NCBI GenBank assembly: GCA_021741355.1
Contig: JAIOXZ010000034.1
Coordinates: forward strand, 1 to 34,582
From: Caulobacter sp.
GTDB lineage: Bacteria > Pseudomonadota > Alphaproteobacteria > Caulobacterales > Caulobacteraceae
DNA: 34,582 bases
Direction: 5' to 3'
Shown: piece by piece, positions 32,556 through 34,582 of the stretch
Layout: the number at the start of each line of letters is the position of its first letter
Position numbering within the stretch: position 1 is the stretch's first letter
The notes under the pieces: model-generated
What the model was told of the DNA's origin: nothing
What the model saw: the letters and a program-made list of their open reading frames with translations, nothing else
The model's database searches: none
Made by a program: the position numbers and the translations under genes

Positions 32556-33611
32556 GTGCCAAGGAAGACCGGGTATTCCCTGTCGGAGGTTGTCCGCAGC
32601 CGCCTGGCCGATGGCCGGCCGGTCGAGGCGTTGATCGACCATTTCCGGGCGCTGGAGGCCTCGGCCCTGCGCGAGCCGGAGGCGCTGGCGGCGGTCCTGG
32701 AGGACGCGGCCTGCCTCGACCTCTCCGAAGCGCTGTTCACGCTGATCCCGGGCCGGGCGCTCGGGGTGGCGATCGTCGGCTCGGACGGCCAGACCCTGTG
32801 GACCGACGACGCCTTTCGCGCCTGGTTCGGCGATCCAGCCGAGGACCCGGCGGCGCGGCGGCTGCTGCGGCTGGCGATGCGCGGCGGCCAGGCGTCCGGA
32901 TTGCTCGAGGCGTCCGACGGCGCGGTGATCGCCGGCTGCGCGGCGACCGGCGTCATGGCTCGGCGGTGGCCCCTTCCCGCGGAGGCGCTCGCGCTGCTGG
33001 CGGCGGACCCGCGCCGCGTCGCCCTGCTTGGCTTCGCCCCCTCGCGGGTCAGTGAACTGGCGGCCCGGGCCGCCGAGGCGTTCGGCCTGACGCCGCTGGA
33101 ATCCCGTCTCGCCGAGGCCCTGCTGGACGCGCCGGGCCTGGACGCCGCCGCCGATCGAGTAGGCGTTGGGCGCGAAACCGCGCGTGACGCCATCCGCGGC
33201 GCCCAGCGCAAGATCGGCGCGCGGCGATCCTCGGACCTGGTCCGGCTGTTGCTCGACATGATGTGCGGCGAACAGCCCGAACCGCCGGACCTGGCCGACG
33301 TTTTCGTGGCCGCGTTCGGCGCGACTCCGGCGGAGGCCCGCGCGGCCGCCCATTTCGCCCGCGGCCTGACCGCGCGGGAGGCCGCCGTGGCGATGGGCAC
33401 CGCCGAAAGCACGGTCCGCGGCCAGCTCAAGGCCATCTACGCCAAGGCGGGCGTCAACAAGTCCCGGGACTTCGTGCGGCTGGCGGCCGAGGCCGGCGTG
33501 CTCGTATCGATGTCGCGCACCGCCGAAACCGTCGCCGAGGTCGAGGGACTCGCGGGCCGGCTGCGACTGGTCCTGCGGTCCGACGGACGCCGGATCGCCT
33601 TCTGGGACTAG
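32556..33611 (+). CDS. Regulator with two LuxR-like HTH segments, ending at an in-frame TAG
   Basis: 351 residues from GTG 32556. After an N-terminal sensor-like region (about 1-165, unrecognised) come two related HTH segments: residues 177-232 (FGLTPLESRLAEALLD ... GVGRETARDAIRGAQRKIG) and 254-310 (FGATPAEARAAAHFARGLTAREAAVAMGTAESTVRGQLKAIYAKAG), the second being the better LuxR-type match. The final residues, GRLRLVLRSDGRRIAFWD, look like the first two strands of an alpha/beta hydrolase. The frame stops at TAG 33609-33611 and continues, open, for 268 more codons. A Tyr codon (TAC/TAT) would restore one long regulator-hydrolase protein. Whether this is a nonsense mutation, error or natural split is unknown. 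Confidence 0.78.
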   Translation: MPRKTGYSLSEVVRSRLADGRPVEALIDHFRALEASALREPEALAAVLEDAACLDLSEALFTLIPGRALGVAIVGSDGQTLWTDDAFRAWFGDPAEDPAARRLLRLAMRGGQASGLLEASDGAVIAGCAATGVMARRWPLPAEALALLAADPRRVALLGFAPSRVSELAARAAEAFGLTPLESRLAEALLDAPGLDAAADRVGVGRETARDAIRGAQRKIGARRSSDLVRLLLDMMCGEQPEPPDLADVFVAAFGATPAEARAAAHFARGLTAREAAVAMGTAESTVRGQLKAIYAKAGVNKSRDFVRLAAEAGVLVSMSRTAETVAEVEGLAGRLRLVLRSDGRRIAFWD

Positions 33612-33632
33612 GGCCCACGCGGCGGCAAGGCG

Positions 33633-34418
33633 GTGCTGGTGACCCACGGGACGATTACCGGCCGCACCCTGCCGCCGGCGCTCGTCGCGGGCCTGCACCG
33701 GCGCGGCTTCCGGCCGATCGTGCCGCAACGTCCCGGTTTCGGCCTGACGGACATTGCGACGGCGGATTATGCCGAGACGGCCGCCGACGACATGGCCGCG
33801 ATACTCGACGCCGTGCGGCTGAAGGGCGCCTTCCTGCTGACACGGGACGACGGGGTCGCCTCCGCTCTGGCCTTCGCCCGGCGTCACCCGGTGCGCGTCC
33901 GTGCGGCGATGCTGATCAACCCGCGCTGGCCGGGATCAGCGGTGCGCAGTCCCGACACGGTCATGGGCGCGGTGACCCGGGCCTTTGTCGCCCGCCCCGA
34001 ACTGGTGTCGGTGTTCAGCGAGATGATGCGGCGTCAGACCCGCACCGACATCATGGCCGCCATCGTTCAGCGTTCGGCCGACCATGTCCCGGCCGACCGC
34101 GACGTGCTGCAGCGCCCGGGCGTCCTGACCAGCATGGTCCGTGACATCCAGGCGATGGCGGCGCGCACCAGCCACGGCTTCGCTCACGAACAGGGCCTCT
34201 ACGCGCGCGGCTGGACGCCCCCGGCGCTCGAACCGGGCATTCCCTGGCTGGTGGTCGAGTGCGGTCCGCTGTCGTTGCCCGGCGTCGAGCGGGCGTTCGC
34301 GGCCTTGCCCGCCGCGCGCTTCACGGTCCTGCCGGACGCCGGGCTGCTGCTGTATCACTCGCACCCCGACGCCGTGGTCGCGCTGTTCGCCGACCATGCC
34401 GGGGGCCAGGCACCGTAG
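33633..34418 (+). CDS. Alpha/beta hydrolase-fold part, in frame with the upstream regulator
   Basis: 261 residues from GTG 33633, although this start is weak and the fold's first strands lie before the preceding TAG. Hydrolase features are VLVTHGTITGRTLPPALVAG (oxyanion region), RPIVPQRPGFGLTD, and an elbow at LLTRDDGVASALAFARRHP, in which Asp stands where the Ser, or haloalkane-dehalogenase-like Asp, would be. The usual catalytic His region reads LPDAGLLLYHSHPDAV, so the GxGH His may be missing. It may serve as a ligand-binding rather than catalytic domain. Same frame as the upstream regulator; 21 nt separate the TAG from this start. Confidence 0.68.
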   Translation: MLVTHGTITGRTLPPALVAGLHRRGFRPIVPQRPGFGLTDIATADYAETAADDMAAILDAVRLKGAFLLTRDDGVASALAFARRHPVRVRAAMLINPRWPGSAVRSPDTVMGAVTRAFVARPELVSVFSEMMRRQTRTDIMAAIVQRSADHVPADRDVLQRPGVLTSMVRDIQAMAARTSHGFAHEQGLYARGWTPPALEPGIPWLVVECGPLSLPGVERAFAALPAARFTVLPDAGLLLYHSHPDAVVALFADHAGGQAP

Positions 34419-34448
34419 GCGGCTGCGCGTGATGCGAAGGGCCGCCTA

Positions 34449-34582
34449 GAGCGTTCGACGGTTAAGTTGGTGCATAGCCGGCATGTTGGAAGTAGTTGGC
34501 GCATTCCTGGGGTGTGAAGGCGTCGAGGACTTGGCCGATCCTGTCCCAGAGATTGTCTCGGGTGCGTTCGGATGCCTTGCGC
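34449..34582 (-). mobile_element. IS630-type insertion sequence, 3' end (partial)
   Basis: GAGCGTTCGAC begins at 34449, directly after TA (34447-34448). It matches the inverted end at 130 over 21 nt with two mismatches. The transposase stop lies inside this terminal repeat. The element continues beyond the window in the same orientation as the one on the left. Confidence 0.78.
34462..34582 (-). CDS. IS630-family transposase, C-terminal fragment (runs off right edge)
   Basis: The last 39 codons before TAA (34464-34462) are visible on the minus strand, reading NLWDRIGQVLDAFTPQECAN and ending FQHAGYAPT. The NLW..IG..L..F.P.EC.NYF..AGY pattern is the characteristic C-terminus of IS630-family transposases. 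The catalytic DDE part is beyond the window edge. Together with the MGKARSDDLR N-terminus at the left edge it suggests two copies of the same or a related element. Confidence 0.85.
   Translation of the reverse strand, partial: RKASERTRDNLWDRIGQVLDAFTPQECANYFQHAGYAPT

Noticed and set aside
33263..34144. 293-codon frame across the regulator-hydrolase junction
   Set aside because: It is a shifted frame with Arg/Gly/Pro-rich content; the hydrolase and HTH motifs are in the other frame.

Overview
The window looks like a complete contig-sized piece of a GC-rich alphaproteobacterial chromosome, most likely Caulobacterales (Caulobacter, Phenylobacterium or Brevundimonas type). This rests on a permuted two-piece tmRNA gene whose tag reads ANDNFAEEYAIAA, an alpha-type SspB adaptor next to it, an ilvBN operon with its own leader peptide, many GTG/TTG starts, and families of GC-rich palindromic intergenic repeats. 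Genus and species are inference; nothing here is a plasmid or phage marker.

Layout. 1-130: 5' end of an IS630-type element running off the left edge. 130-3320: mrp (minus), then hflK-hflC (plus). 3367-5442: serB (minus) and miaA (plus), separated by an inverted pair of hairpin repeats. 5481-7998: ilv leader peptide, attenuator, ilvB and ilvN. 8049-9204: an exported NTF2/DUF4440-like protein and aquaporin Z (minus). 9341-9660: ssrA; 9689-9788: a palindromic repeat pair; 9867-10355: sspB. 10363-14592: thioesterase, exported C13 cysteine peptidase, membrane-anchored beta-lactamase-family protein, small membrane protein, RusA-like nuclease. 14673-17707: fumC, a phytanoyl-CoA-dioxygenase-like oxygenase, a stand-alone ABC-type ATPase. 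17896-19341: YccF-like membrane protein, GNAT acetyltransferase, CcdA/CcdB toxin-antitoxin pair. 19410-20362: a frameshifted Tat-exported protein. 20346-23885: GT9 glycosyltransferase, methyltransferase, polyprenyl diphosphate synthase, tRNA adenine methyltransferase-like protein. 23967-26656: deoxyribosyltransferase-like, YceI-like and Cys-rich exported proteins, ilvC. 26855-28616: RcnB-like protein with an 81-bp tandem repeat, DUF924 protein. 28702-31098: thyA, two very small membrane proteins, an exported protein and folA. 31173-32342: SMP-30-type lactonase and a small basic protein. 32556-34418: a double-HTH regulator whose frame continues, past a single TAG codon, into an alpha/beta hydrolase. 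34449-34582: 3' end of an IS630-type element.

How genes work together. ilvB, ilvN and ilvC give the first two common steps of branched-chain amino-acid synthesis. ssrA and sspB form the tag-and-deliver arm of trans-translation to ClpXP. thyA and folA are the dTMP/dihydrofolate recycling pair. hflK-hflC form the FtsH-associated membrane complex. Most of the window is ordinary housekeeping chromosome. The unusual features are the in-frame TAG that splits the regulator-hydrolase, the ilv leader, the tmRNA-SspB neighbourhood, the 77-bp paired palindromic repeats, and the IS630-type ends at both edges. I did not find a clear, wholly new multi-gene system; the regulator-hydrolase locus is the best candidate for further work.
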